DNA of 64,000 bases from Faunimonas pinastri (GTDB lineage Bacteria > Pseudomonadota > Alphaproteobacteria > Rhizobiales > Afifellaceae): contig NZ_FOFG01000003.1 of NCBI RefSeq assembly GCF_900110915.1, positions 186,001-250,000 of the forward strand, in the 5' to 3' direction. Shown here piece after piece: positions 16,535-24,818 of the stretch. Within the stretch, counting starts at the first letter, position 1; each line of letters begins with the position of its first letter. A program made the translations under genes and the position numbers. The notes beneath the pieces were generated by a model. That model saw nothing but the letters and a program-made list of their open reading frames with translations, was not told the DNA's origin and did no database searches.

Positions 16535-17647
16535 ATGACGTGGAAGACGAGCCTTTTGACGGCTGCGGCGCTGGCGGGTTTCACCGTTATCGGCGCCGTG
16601 GCGAGTGCCAGTGCCGACGATCTCTCCTATTTCTCCAGCAAGATCGAGCCGCTGACGAAGAAGCCTTCGTTCGAAGCGCCCGGGCCTGCTTTCGACGCGG
16701 CAGCCTGCATGAAGGGCAAATCGATCCTCAGCATCCCCGTCTCCAGCGCCAATCCCTTCACCGCCAATATCGAGAAGGCGATGCAGGCGGCCGCCAAGAA
16801 GGTCGGCTTCAAGTTCACGACCTGGGAGAACCAGGGGCAGAGTTCGCAGTGGGTCCAGGGCATGGATACCGCGGTGAACCAGAAATACGACCTGATCGAC
16901 CTGCTCGCCGGCAGCGATCCGCGCGTGCTGGTGCCTCAGGTGCAGGCGGCGCGCGCCGCCAAGATCCCGGTCATCGCCTCCCATTACAGCGGCATGGAGC
17001 AGACCGCCGAGGTGATGAAATACGCCGATGGGGACGTGCCGATCGACTACGCCAAGGCTGGCGGCCTGCTCGTGGATTGGGCGGTGACGCAGACCAAGGG
17101 GCACATGAATGCCCTGATCTTGATCTCTACCGGTCCGCTCTCCACGGATTCCATGATGTCCGGCATGAAAGCCGAACTGGCGCACTGCGCGGATTGCAAG
17201 TCCAAGGTGATGAACTTCGCCGTGCCTGACTGGGGCACGCGCATCACGCCCGCCGTCCAGTCGGCGCTGCTGGCCGATCCAACCATCAACTACATCATCG
17301 TCATGTATGACAGCATGTCCCAGTTCGTCGTGCCGGCGGTGACCATCACGGGCGCGCAGTCGCGCGTGAAGGTGGATGCCTTCAACGGCACGCCGTTCGT
17401 GCTGGGCCTCGTCCAGAATGGACAGGTGGAGATGGATATCGGCGAGAACCTCGACTGGATCGGCCATGCGCTCCTCGATTCCGAGATGCGCCGCCTGTGC
17501 GGCCTGCCGGTGCCGAAGGATCCGAAGATCCCGTTCTACCTGTTCAACAAGGACAACGCCAAGGATGCGGGCACTCCGCCGCAGCTCTCCAAGGGCTATG
17601 GCGATGCCTACGTGCAGGGCTACAACGACCTCTGGAAGCTGAAGTAA
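16535..17647 (+). CDS. Periplasmic substrate-binding protein of a CUT2-type ABC importer
   Basis: Secreted type I periplasmic binding protein, 370 residues, with a signal peptide ending near ASASA. It is longer than RbsB by about 50 residues, mainly a polar N-terminal stretch before the core (SILSIPVSSANPFTANIEKAMQ). Cysteines occur in AACMKG, HCADCKSK and RRLCGL, so disulphides are possible. Its stop TAA shares a base with the ATG of the ATPase gene. With the ATPase and permease it makes a complete importer followed by two ureide-catabolism genes, which suggests a nitrogen-containing or glycosylated substrate. That is inference. Confidence 0.88.
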   Translation: MTWKTSLLTAAALAGFTVIGAVASASADDLSYFSSKIEPLTKKPSFEAPGPAFDAAACMKGKSILSIPVSSANPFTANIEKAMQAAAKKVGFKFTTWENQGQSSQWVQGMDTAVNQKYDLIDLLAGSDPRVLVPQVQAARAAKIPVIASHYSGMEQTAEVMKYADGDVPIDYAKAGGLLVDWAVTQTKGHMNALILISTGPLSTDSMMSGMKAELAHCADCKSKVMNFAVPDWGTRITPAVQSALLADPTINYIIVMYDSMSQFVVPAVTITGAQSRVKVDAFNGTPFVLGLVQNGQVEMDIGENLDWIGHALLDSEMRRLCGLPVPKDPKIPFYLFNKDNAKDAGTPPQLSKGYGDAYVQGYNDLWKLK

Positions 17648-19233
17648 TGCCGGCTTCGGCCGTACTCTCCACCGGAGGCGCCCTCGCGCCTCCGGCTCTG
17701 GTCCTGTCGAACCTGTCCAAGACCTTTGGCGGCCAGCGGGCGCTCGACAATGCCGCGCTGGAGGTGCGCCAGGGAGAGGTGCACGGGCTGCTCGGCCAGA
17801 ACGGCTCCGGCAAGTCGACGCTGATCAAGGTGCTCGCCGGCTTTCACGCGCCCGATCCCGGCGCGCGGCTGGAGATCTGCGGCGAGGACGTCGCGATGCC
17901 GCTGGCGCCGGGCGCGTTTCGCCGTCACCGCATCAGCTTCGTCCATCAGCATCTGGGTCTCGTCCCGAGCTTGACGGTGGTGGAGAACCTGCTGATCGGC
18001 CGGCTGGCGGAAGAACAGCTCTGGGGCATCAGCTGGGCGCGCGAACGCCGCCGCGCGGCGGAGCGGTTCGCCAGCTACGGGCTCAGCATCGACCCGGCGG
18101 CGCCGGTGTCCGACCTGTCGCCGGTGCAGCGCGCGCTTCTGGCCATCGTCCGCGCCACCGGCGAGATCCGGGCCGACGGGAAGGGCGAGGACGCAGCCGG
18201 GCCGGCGCAGGGCAATGGCCTGCTGATCCTCGACGAGCCGACGCCCTTTCTGCCGCGCCGCGATGTCGACCAGCTCTTTCGCGTGGTGCGTGCCGTGGTA
18301 GCCGAGGGCGCCAGCGTGATCTTCGTCTCCCATGACGTCGACGAGGTCATGGAGATCACCGACCGCGCCACGATCCTGCGCGACGGCAAGGTCGCGGGCG
18401 CGCTGGTGACGAAGGAGGCGACCCGGCAGGATTTCATCGACGCGATCATCGGTCGTCGCATCGCCTTCGCCGAACGACCGGCGACGCCGGAGAGTCGGGA
18501 GCCGGTCACGGCTTCCGTCCGCGATCTCAGCGGCGGCACGGTCGCCGACTTTTCCCTCGAGGTTCGCCGTGGTGAAGTGGTCGGCCTGACCGGCCTGATC
18601 GGCTCGGGCTATGACGAGGTATCGTATCTCCTGTTCGGTGCCCGCCGGGCACGTTCGGGCATTCTGGAACTCGGCACCGACCGGCTGGATCTGTCCAGCC
18701 TCGATCCGCGTCGGGCGATCCGCGAAGGGGTCGTCCTCATCCCCGGCGACAGGCCGAACGCGGGCGCGGTCGGGGCATTGCCGGTGGTCGACAACGTCAC
18801 CATGCCGGTGCTCGATACCCGGTTCCGGCCGTGGTGGCTGAGCCGCAGCCGCATGGCGCAGAGCGCGCGCGACCTGGGGCGGCACTACGAGGTGCGTCCC
18901 GCCGATCCCACGCTCAACATGGCGGCGCTCAGCGGCGGCAACCAGCAGAAGGTGCTGCTGGCCAAGTGGCTTCAGAACTCCCCGCGCCTCGTTCTCCTCG
19001 ACGAGCCGACGCAGGGTGTGGACATCGGCGCGCGGCAGACCGTGTTCCGCCATATCGCGGACGCCGCGTCGCAGGGCGCCGCCGTGCTCTGCGCCAGCTC
19101 CGATTACGAGCAGCTCGCCGCGATCTGCAATCGCGTGCTGATCTTCGCGGGTGGCCGCGTCGTGGCCGAGCTGACCGGAGCGGAGATCACCAAGGACAAT
19201 ATCGCCGAGCGCAGCCTCGCTGGCGCAGCATAG
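17647..19233 (+). CDS. Sugar ABC transporter ATP-binding protein (RbsA type, two nucleotide-binding domains)
   Basis: Cytoplasmic ATPase of 528 residues with two fused nucleotide-binding domains. Domain 1 has Walker A GQNGSGKST and Walker B LLILDEPTPFL, but its signature reads LSPVQRALLA instead of LSGGQ, with a polar insertion before Walker B. Domain 2 has a degenerate Walker A (GLIGSGYDEV) and an intact signature LSGGNQQKVLLAKWL with DEPTQGVD. This asymmetric pairing is usual for RbsA proteins, though domain 1 is more divergent than normal. ATG 17647 overlaps the previous stop by one base; an in-frame start at 17497 would lie inside the binding-protein gene. Confidence 0.92.
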   Translation: MPASAVLSTGGALAPPALVLSNLSKTFGGQRALDNAALEVRQGEVHGLLGQNGSGKSTLIKVLAGFHAPDPGARLEICGEDVAMPLAPGAFRRHRISFVHQHLGLVPSLTVVENLLIGRLAEEQLWGISWARERRRAAERFASYGLSIDPAAPVSDLSPVQRALLAIVRATGEIRADGKGEDAAGPAQGNGLLILDEPTPFLPRRDVDQLFRVVRAVVAEGASVIFVSHDVDEVMEITDRATILRDGKVAGALVTKEATRQDFIDAIIGRRIAFAERPATPESREPVTASVRDLSGGTVADFSLEVRRGEVVGLTGLIGSGYDEVSYLLFGARRARSGILELGTDRLDLSSLDPRRAIREGVVLIPGDRPNAGAVGALPVVDNVTMPVLDTRFRPWWLSRSRMAQSARDLGRHYEVRPADPTLNMAALSGGNQQKVLLAKWLQNSPRLVLLDEPTQGVDIGARQTVFRHIADAASQGAAVLCASSDYEQLAAICNRVLIFAGGRVVAELTGAEITKDNIAERSLAGAA

Positions 19234-19250
19234 GGCCGGGGACAGACATA

Positions 19251-20267
19251 ATGGCAAATGGAACTGATGTGGCCGGCCCGACCCTCCAGACGGAGCGCAG
19301 GGGCTCTATTTCCCGGACCCTGATCAAGCGCGGCGAGCAACTGGGCCTGATCCTCGTCTGGCTCGTGCTGATCGGGATCTTCGGCTTTCTGCAGCCCGGC
19401 ACGTTCCTGACCTGGGCGAACCTTTCCACGATCCTCGGCTCGCAGTCGGTGCTGGTCGTCGTCACGCTTGGGCTGCTGATCCCGCTGACCGCCAACGATT
19501 TCGACCTGTCGATCGCTTTCACGATGACGCTGTCGTCGATCCTGATCGCGGTCCTCAACGTCAATCACGGCGTGCCGATCGGTTGGGCGATTCTGGCGGC
19601 GCTGGCGCTCGGCGCGGTCATCGGGCTGATCAACGGGCTGCTGATCACGATCTTCCGTATCCATTCGCTGATCGTGACGCTCGGCGTCGGCACCTTTCTG
19701 CATGGGCTGACGCTCTGGATCAGCGATTCCATGACGATCAGCGGCATTTCCATGAGCCTCATCAACGTCGTGATCGTGAAGCGGCTCTTCGGCATCCCGC
19801 TGGAATTCTACTACGCCATGGGGATCGCCTTCGTGATCTGGTACCTCATGGAATACACCGCCGTCGGGCGTCGCATCCTGTTCGTCGGACGGGGCCGCGA
19901 GGTGGCGCGGCTGAGCGGCATCAACACCGACCGGATCCGCATCGCCTGCCTCGTCTGCTCCGGCTTTCTCGGCTCGCTCGCGGGCGTGCTCTATGCCGGA
20001 ACGCAGGGCGCGGCCGATCCCGTATCCGGCACGTCCTACCAGCTCCCCGCCTTCGCGGCGGCCTTCCTCGGCTCCACCTGCATCGTACCGGGCCGGTTCA
20101 ACCCATGGGGCGCGACGGTGGCGGTGTACTTCCTGGTGACCGGCATCACCGGGCTCGTCTTCCTGGGGTTCAGCTCGTTCATCCAGGAAATGTTCTACGG
20201 CGGCGCGCTCGTCGTCGCCGTCACGCTGTCGCAGCTCGTTCGCGGGCGGCAGGAGCAGCAGTTCTGA
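19251..20267 (+). CDS. Sugar ABC transporter permease (CUT2, RbsC type)
   Basis: Inner-membrane permease of 338 residues with about ten hydrophobic segments. The CUT2 signature ANDFDLSIAFTMTLSS near residues 80-95 corresponds to the GxIDLSVG motif of RbsC, here with Asn-Asp-Phe in place of Gly-Glu-Ile. The cytoplasmic loop reads GRRILFVGRGREVARLSGI. The gene starts 17 bases after the ATPase stop and is followed by the allantoinase gene 24 bases on, so the importer and ureide enzymes share a transcript. ATG 19251 is the first good start after the ATPase. Confidence 0.92.
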   Translation: MANGTDVAGPTLQTERRGSISRTLIKRGEQLGLILVWLVLIGIFGFLQPGTFLTWANLSTILGSQSVLVVVTLGLLIPLTANDFDLSIAFTMTLSSILIAVLNVNHGVPIGWAILAALALGAVIGLINGLLITIFRIHSLIVTLGVGTFLHGLTLWISDSMTISGISMSLINVVIVKRLFGIPLEFYYAMGIAFVIWYLMEYTAVGRRILFVGRGREVARLSGINTDRIRIACLVCSGFLGSLAGVLYAGTQGAADPVSGTSYQLPAFAAAFLGSTCIVPGRFNPWGATVAVYFLVTGITGLVFLGFSSFIQEMFYGGALVVAVTLSQLVRGRQEQQF

Positions 20268-20291
20268 TCTTTTGTGAAGTGTGAGGTTAAC

Positions 20292-21218
20292 ATGTCGAAC
20301 TGGCTTGATCGCGATCTGGTCGGCTACGGGGCGAAGCCGCCTCATGCCAACTGGCCGAACGGAGCGCGCATCGCCCTGAACTTCGTCCTGAACTACGAGG
20401 AAGGATCGGAATACAGCATCGGTGACGGCGACGGCGTGACCGACACCGGCCTGATCGAGATTTCCGGCATGACGGTGGCGCGCGGCGAGCGCGACCTCGC
20501 GGCGGAATCCATGTTCGAATATGGCAGTCGCGTCGGCTTCTGGCGCATCATGCGGCTCTTCGCCGAGCGCGACATGCCGATGACGGTTTTCGCCTGCGCG
20601 CTGGCGCTGGAGCGCAATCCCGATGCGGCTGAAGCGATCAAGGCGGCCGGGCACGATATCTGCTGCCACGGCTGGCGCTGGGTGGAGCACTTCAAGCTCA
20701 GCGAGGAGGAAGAGCGCGAGCATATCCGGCTGGCCATCGAGAGCCTGAAAAAAACGGTCGGCGAGCGGCCGTTCGGCTGGTATTGCCGCTACGGGCCGAG
20801 CGTGAACACGCGCCGGCTGCTGCTGGAGGAGGGCGGGTTCCTCTACGACAGCGACACCTACAACGACGAACTGCCCTATTACGTGCCGCGGGACGGCAAG
20901 CCCCATCTGCTGGTGCCGTACACGCTGACCAACAACGACCTGAAATTCGGCAACGGCACCTTCGGCTCGGGCGAGGATTTCTTCGTGTATCTCCGCGAGA
21001 CGTTCGACATGCTCTACGAAGAGGGCAAGACCACGCCGAAAATGATGTCGGTCGGCATGCACCAGCGGCTTCTCGGCCATCCCGGTCGCGCTTCGGGATT
21101 GGCGAAGTTCATGGACTACGTCGCTTCGAAGCCGGACGTATGGGTCTGCAAGCGCCTCGATATCGCCCGGCACTGGCTGGCCGAGCACCCGTACGGCGAG
21201 GGCGGCGACCATGCGTGA
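20292..21218 (+). CDS. puuE: Allantoinase, PuuE type (polysaccharide-deacetylase fold)
   Basis: Cytoplasmic hydrolase of 308 residues. It closely resembles PuuE allantoinase as I know it: DLxGYGxxPPHxxWP at the N-terminus, IALNFVLNYEEGSE, ESMFEYGSRVGFWRI, ICCHGWRWVEH, NTRRLLLEEGGFLYDSDTY and DIARHWLAEHPY at the end. PuuE opens the hydantoin ring of allantoin to allantoate and is unrelated to the amidohydrolase-type allantoinase. The start MSNW at 20292 is chosen because it aligns with the family N-terminus and follows GTGAGG; a GTG at 20274 would add six residues. It overlaps the next gene by 8 bases. Its place behind a sugar-type importer is unusual. Confidence 0.9.
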   Translation: MSNWLDRDLVGYGAKPPHANWPNGARIALNFVLNYEEGSEYSIGDGDGVTDTGLIEISGMTVARGERDLAAESMFEYGSRVGFWRIMRLFAERDMPMTVFACALALERNPDAAEAIKAAGHDICCHGWRWVEHFKLSEEEEREHIRLAIESLKKTVGERPFGWYCRYGPSVNTRRLLLEEGGFLYDSDTYNDELPYYVPRDGKPHLLVPYTLTNNDLKFGNGTFGSGEDFFVYLRETFDMLYEEGKTTPKMMSVGMHQRLLGHPGRASGLAKFMDYVASKPDVWVCKRLDIARHWLAEHPYGEGGDHA

Positions 21219-21687
21219 GTTCGCGATAGAGCCGATCACCGAAGAGGCGTTCGCTCCTTTCGGCCAGCTGATCCGCGCGAAAGCCCCGGGGCAGGGGCGG
21301 GTGGAGATGATGCAGGAATTGCAGAACCTCCGCCCGGATGCGCGAGCCCGGCTATCGCTGGCCAGCGTGGTGCCGAAGACCTTGCCGCTGGAAGCGGTGG
21401 AAATGGAGCGGCACGTCTTCTCCTCGCAGGCTTTCATTCCTGTCGATTGCACGGGATATCTCGTCGTCGTCGCTCCGCATGGCGCCGACGACATGCCGGA
21501 CATGGACGGGCTTCGCGCGTTCCGGGTGCCCGGAAACGTAGGCATCAACTATCTCGCCGATGCGTGGCATCACCCCCTGACGGCGCTCGAGCGCGACGGG
21601 ACCTTCGTGGTCCTCACCTTCATCCAGGGCGACGAGACGGACGAGCAGTTCGTGCCGCTTCCAGAGCGGGCCAGCATCGGCTCGTGA
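21211..21687 (+). CDS. allA: Ureidoglycolate lyase (AllA family)
   Basis: Cytoplasmic enzyme of 158 residues that releases urea and glyoxylate from ureidoglycolate. The family hallmarks are an N-terminal IEPITEEAFAPFGQLI, the central HVFSSQAFIPVD and the C-terminal NYLADAWHHPLTALERDGTFVVL with the conserved WHHP. Length is normal. It overlaps puuE by 8 bases, so translation is coupled. The step between the two enzymes, allantoate to ureidoglycolate (allantoicase or allantoate amidohydrolase), has no gene in the window. Either it is encoded elsewhere or these proteins act on a related ureide. Confidence 0.88.
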   Translation: MREFAIEPITEEAFAPFGQLIRAKAPGQGRVEMMQELQNLRPDARARLSLASVVPKTLPLEAVEMERHVFSSQAFIPVDCTGYLVVVAPHGADDMPDMDGLRAFRVPGNVGINYLADAWHHPLTALERDGTFVVLTFIQGDETDEQFVPLPERASIGS

Positions 21688-21694
21688 TATCCCC

Positions 21695-21720
21695 GATCGG
21701 GCCGATGCTTCGGCCCGATC
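21695..21720 (+). terminator. Stem-loop after the ureide operon
   Basis: Perfect 11-bp stem (arms GATCGGGCCGA at 21695-21705 and TCGGCCCGATC at 21710-21720) with a 4-base loop, starting 7 bases after the allA stop. The following bases are only moderately T-rich. Position and strength make it the likely transcription end of the importer/puuE/allA operon. Confidence 0.65.
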
Positions 21721-21902
21721 TTCCGATCTGCCTTTACGGTATGGCGCGGGCGGGGCCCGGTCCCGAGACCGGCGGTGACGTCCTTCCCATCCAGGGCGCG
21801 TCGGGCAGACCCGATCGCGCGGGCTCGTCTCGCCGTTCGTTGAATTCGTCCACGATCACGGGGGCCGAAAGCGCGAGGCGTTTCCCAGCTCATAGCCGAA
21901 CG

Positions 21903-21944
21903 TTGACATGAGGCGATGATCCCGTATAAAAACGATTTTCTATA
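21903..21944 (+). promoter_or_regulatory. Sigma70-like promoter overlapped by a LacI-type operator
   Basis: A consensus -35 TTGACA (21903-21908) is followed after 16 bp by TATAAA (21925-21930). The -10 lies within a near-palindrome at 21925-21944 whose core is AAAACGATTTT with TATA at both ends. A repressor on this site would block polymerase directly. Similar sites occur at 26071, 35570, 43349 and 43538, and LacI regulators are encoded at 24772 and 32524. Confidence 0.65.
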
Positions 21945-21971
21945 ACGGCCGAAGAGCCGGAAGGGAGGAAC

Positions 21972-22940
21972 ATGAAACTCATCGATCGAATTCTGCTCGC
22001 ATCCGTGGTGGCGCTGGGCCTAGGCAGCCTGGGCGGAACCGCTGCCTTCGCCAAGGACCGCATAGCCGTTGGCGGAATCATCTATGCCCGCGATTCCGAG
22101 TACTGGCAGCAAGTCGAGAAGGGCATGCAGGCCGCCGCCAAGGAGGGCGGGGCCGACCTGCAGGTGGCGCTGAACCGACGCCAGCTCACGACCGAGGCGC
22201 AGGTCATCGACGATTTCATGACGCGCGGCGTCAAGGTCATCGTCATGCCGCCGCTCGACCGCGAGGCCTCCGTCTCCGCCGCGCGGCTGGCGCACAGCCA
22301 AGGCATCATGATCGTCGACTATGACGCGCCGCTTGCCGATGCGAGCATCGCCAGCCACACGATCGGCGTGGATAGCCGCGATCTTGCCGCCGAAGTCGGC
22401 CGCAAGATGCGGAGCTATATCGACGGCAAGCTGGGTGGTTCCGCCAAGGTCGGGCTGATCACCGTGCCGCCGACGAATCCCAACATGAAGGCGCGGCGCA
22501 CGGGCGTTCAGGACGGGCTCGGCGACAAGGGCGTGACCATCGTCTCCGACGTGGCGGCCTCCACGCCCGAGCAGGGCGCGAGCGCCTTCGAGAATATCCT
22601 GCAGCGCACGCCCGACACGAAGGTCGTCTGGTGCGCCAATGCCGGCTCGCTCGCCGGGGCCGCCTCCACGGCGCAGCGCATGAAGTCCGACACCGCGCTT
22701 TTCGGCATCGACATGAGCCAGGAACTGGCGCGCATGCTGCTGGACCCGACGAGCCACCTTGAGGCCGTGTCGGACCAGCAGCCCTACCAGATCGGCTACA
22801 CCGCCGTGCAGACCGCGCTGAAGGATCTCGCGGGCGAGAAGCAGCCGCGCAACGTCACCGTGCCCGTCCGGCTCTATTCCCGCGACGACCCGGCCGGCGT
22901 GAAGGAATACCTCGAACGCACCGCCGCGCCGGCCAAATAG
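21972..22940 (+). CDS. Periplasmic sugar-binding protein (RbsB-like), paralogue of the one at 26113
   Basis: Periplasmic binding protein of 322 residues with a Sec signal peptide ending near AAFA. It is clearly homologous along its length to the product of 26113-27084, sharing YARDS, WQQVE, LNRRQL, TEAQV and EAVSDQQPYQ. GGGAGGAAC lies just before ATG 21972. It heads a unit with one GctAB-like pair but no permease or ATPase of its own, so I infer that it feeds the importer at 27154-28978. Its promoter carries a LacI-type operator, which ties it to the same regulon. Confidence 0.92.
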   Translation: MKLIDRILLASVVALGLGSLGGTAAFAKDRIAVGGIIYARDSEYWQQVEKGMQAAAKEGGADLQVALNRRQLTTEAQVIDDFMTRGVKVIVMPPLDREASVSAARLAHSQGIMIVDYDAPLADASIASHTIGVDSRDLAAEVGRKMRSYIDGKLGGSAKVGLITVPPTNPNMKARRTGVQDGLGDKGVTIVSDVAASTPEQGASAFENILQRTPDTKVVWCANAGSLAGAASTAQRMKSDTALFGIDMSQELARMLLDPTSHLEAVSDQQPYQIGYTAVQTALKDLAGEKQPRNVTVPVRLYSRDDPAGVKEYLERTAAPAK

Positions 22941-22967
22941 GCCACGTCGACCCCGCGTTCTGATCTT

Positions 22968-22995
22968 GAGGCTCGGCCCGTGAGTTCTGAGCCTC
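22968..22995 (+). terminator. Weak intercistronic stem-loop
   Basis: Inverted arms GAGGCTC (22968-22974) and GAGCCTC (22989-22995), 14 bases apart, in the 160-bp gap between the binding-protein gene and the CoA-transferase-like pair. No T-tract. Probably an attenuating or mRNA-stabilising element rather than a terminator. Confidence 0.35.
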
Positions 22996-23100
22996 CAGCC
23001 CCGGCCTCTCGCGTCCTTTACGGTCCGGTCAGGCCGAGGCCGGCCGGGCGATCCTCCATTGTCATCATCAGGGCTCGGAGAGCCTGGGAAACCCAAGAGA

Positions 23101-24003
23101 ATGGCAGCTCCAAAATCCAAGCTGATGTCCCTGACGGAAGCGGTCGACATGGTGCCCGATGGCACCCGCCTCGCTCTGGGCGGCTTCGCCGTCTACCAGA
23201 AGCCGATGGCCTTCGTCCGCGAGCTGATCCGGCAGGGTCGCCGCGACCTCACCGTGGTGGGATCGGCCAATTCCTACGACATCGACATGCTGGCGGCCGC
23301 GGGCTGCCTCGCCACCGTCGAGACCTCCTATGTGGGCCTGGAGAAATACGGCCTCGCCCGGCATTTCCGCCGCGCGGTGGAAGCGGGGGAGCTCAAGGTC
23401 GTCGACTATCCCGAAATGGTGAGCTGGGACCGCTTTCGCGCCAGCCAGGAAGGCCTGAAGTTCTGGCCGATCCCGTTTCTGGGCGGCAACGACGTCGTCA
23501 CCTATAACGACGCGATCAAGGAGTTTCCCTGTCCGATCACCGGCCGGCGGATGTTCGCGGTGCCGGCCGCCGATCCGCAGGTGGTGGTCATCCACGCGGT
23601 GGCGGCGGACGACCGGGGCAACGTCGTCCTTCCGGCGCGCCGGCTCCTGCCGCAGAGCGGCGACGTGCTGATGGCGCGCTCCTGCGACACGGTCATCGTG
23701 ACGGCGGAGAAGATCGTTCCGCATTCCTTCATCAAGCGCCACGCGCGGCTGGTGGAGATCCCGTCTTATCGCACCAAGGCGGTGGTGGAAGTGCCCTTCG
23801 GCGCGCATCCGACGCCGGTGCTGGGCCGCTATCTCGCCGACGAGGACCATCTCGCCGAATACGTGGCGGCGTCCGACAGCGCGGATAGCTTCAAGGGCTA
23901 CATGGATCGCTTCGTCACCGGCCCGGCCGACCATTTCGACTACCTCGACCGGATCGGCGCGAAGCGCCTCGCCGCCATCCAGGATATGGATTCCCTCCTA
24001 TGA
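23101..24003 (+). CDS. GctA/IpdA-like subunit A, pair 1 (class I CoA-transferase fold)
   Basis: Cytoplasmic subunit of 300 residues in the glutaconate CoA-transferase A family. The fold markers are the glycine-rich LALGGFAVYQKPMAFVREL, DRGNVVLPARR and the C-terminal GPADHFDYLDRIG. At residue 105 it has Glu in the motif DYPEMVSWDRF, a position where the true transferase pair in this cluster (29900 partner) has His. Its partner B subunit lacks the transferase glutamate. I therefore favour a hydrolase role of the IpdAB kind over CoA transfer. ATG 23101 is chosen over a TTG at 23059 because it lies closer to the family start. The stop overlaps the B gene as ATGA. Confidence 0.85.
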   Translation: MAAPKSKLMSLTEAVDMVPDGTRLALGGFAVYQKPMAFVRELIRQGRRDLTVVGSANSYDIDMLAAAGCLATVETSYVGLEKYGLARHFRRAVEAGELKVVDYPEMVSWDRFRASQEGLKFWPIPFLGGNDVVTYNDAIKEFPCPITGRRMFAVPAADPQVVVIHAVAADDRGNVVLPARRLLPQSGDVLMARSCDTVIVTAEKIVPHSFIKRHARLVEIPSYRTKAVVEVPFGAHPTPVLGRYLADEDHLAEYVAASDSADSFKGYMDRFVTGPADHFDYLDRIGAKRLAAIQDMDSLL

Positions 24004-24818
24004 GTGCTGCTCCCGCGACCCTCTACGAAACCATGGCCGCATGTCTCGCCCGCGATTTTGCCGATGGCGAGGTCGGTTTCACCGGGCTGCTGACGGGCCA
24101 GGCGGCCGCCATCTACGGGACCTCGATCCCGATCGTCGCCATGGAGCTGGCCCGGCGGCAGCACGCGCCGAACCTGACGCTGCTCCTGGCCGGCTGCTAC
24201 CACAACCCGGACTTCTCAGCGCTGGAGACCATGCCGGATTCCGAGCACGACGCGACGCTCCGCGATCTGCCGGCCGAGGCGCAGACCTACGATTATCCCG
24301 GCCAGTGGGCGCTGAAGCGCGGCGACATCAGCTTCGGCTTCAGCAGCGCCGTTCAGGTGGACCGGCAGGGCAATATCAACAGCGTCTGCATCGGCCCGCA
24401 CGACCGGCCCAAGGTGCGGCTGGTGGGCCCGATCCTGCAGCCGGAGCACATGACGCTGTTTCGCCGCGAATACATCATGATGCCGCATCACGAGCGGCGG
24501 AACTTCGTGGAAAAGGTCGATTACGTGTCCGGCGTCGGCTATCCGGGTGGGCTCGAAGGCCGCAAGGAGCTGGGGCTCGACTGGGGCGGCCCCGCCTGGG
24601 TCATCACGCCGAAATGCATCTTCGACTTCGATCGGGAGCGGGGCTTCATGAAGGTCCGTTCGATCCATCCGGGCGTGACGGCGGAAGACCTGCAAGGCGC
24701 CACCGGCTTCGATCTCGGCGATCTCTCCGGCGTGCCCACCACCGAGGCGCTCTCGGCGGAGGAACTCCGCATCATCCGCGAGGAGATAGACCCCCGGCAG
24801 ATGCTGCTGAAGCACTGA
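24000..24818 (+). CDS. GctB/IpdB-like subunit B, pair 1, lacking the transferase Glu
   Basis: Partner subunit of 272 residues. The fold is clear: SAVQVDRQGNINSVCIG, KVRLVGPI, HHERRNFVEKVDYVSGVG and the C-terminal EELRIIREEIDPR. The catalytic glutamate of class I CoA transferases, found in the FESG motif of pair 2, is replaced here by Ala64 in LLLAGCYHN. A covalent glutamyl-CoA intermediate at that residue is therefore impossible. It starts four bases inside the A subunit and its 3' end overlaps the convergent LacI gene by 47 bp. The substrate is unknown; the neighbouring sugar-type importer suggests a ring compound derived from imported material. Confidence 0.85.
   Translation: MSAAPATLYETMAACLARDFADGEVGFTGLLTGQAAAIYGTSIPIVAMELARRQHAPNLTLLLAGCYHNPDFSALETMPDSEHDATLRDLPAEAQTYDYPGQWALKRGDISFGFSSAVQVDRQGNINSVCIGPHDRPKVRLVGPILQPEHMTLFRREYIMMPHHERRNFVEKVDYVSGVGYPGGLEGRKELGLDWGGPAWVITPKCIFDFDRERGFMKVRSIHPGVTAEDLQGATGFDLGDLSGVPTTEALSAEELRIIREEIDPRQMLLKH

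Noticed and set aside
17647-19233. Non-functional ATPase because of degenerate motifs
   Set aside because: RbsA-type proteins normally have one degenerate signature and one degenerate Walker A; the complementary motifs are intact, so activity is expected.
19104-21548. An 814-codon minus-strand open frame
   Set aside because: Antisense to the ATPase end, permease, puuE and allA, all of which have clear family matches.
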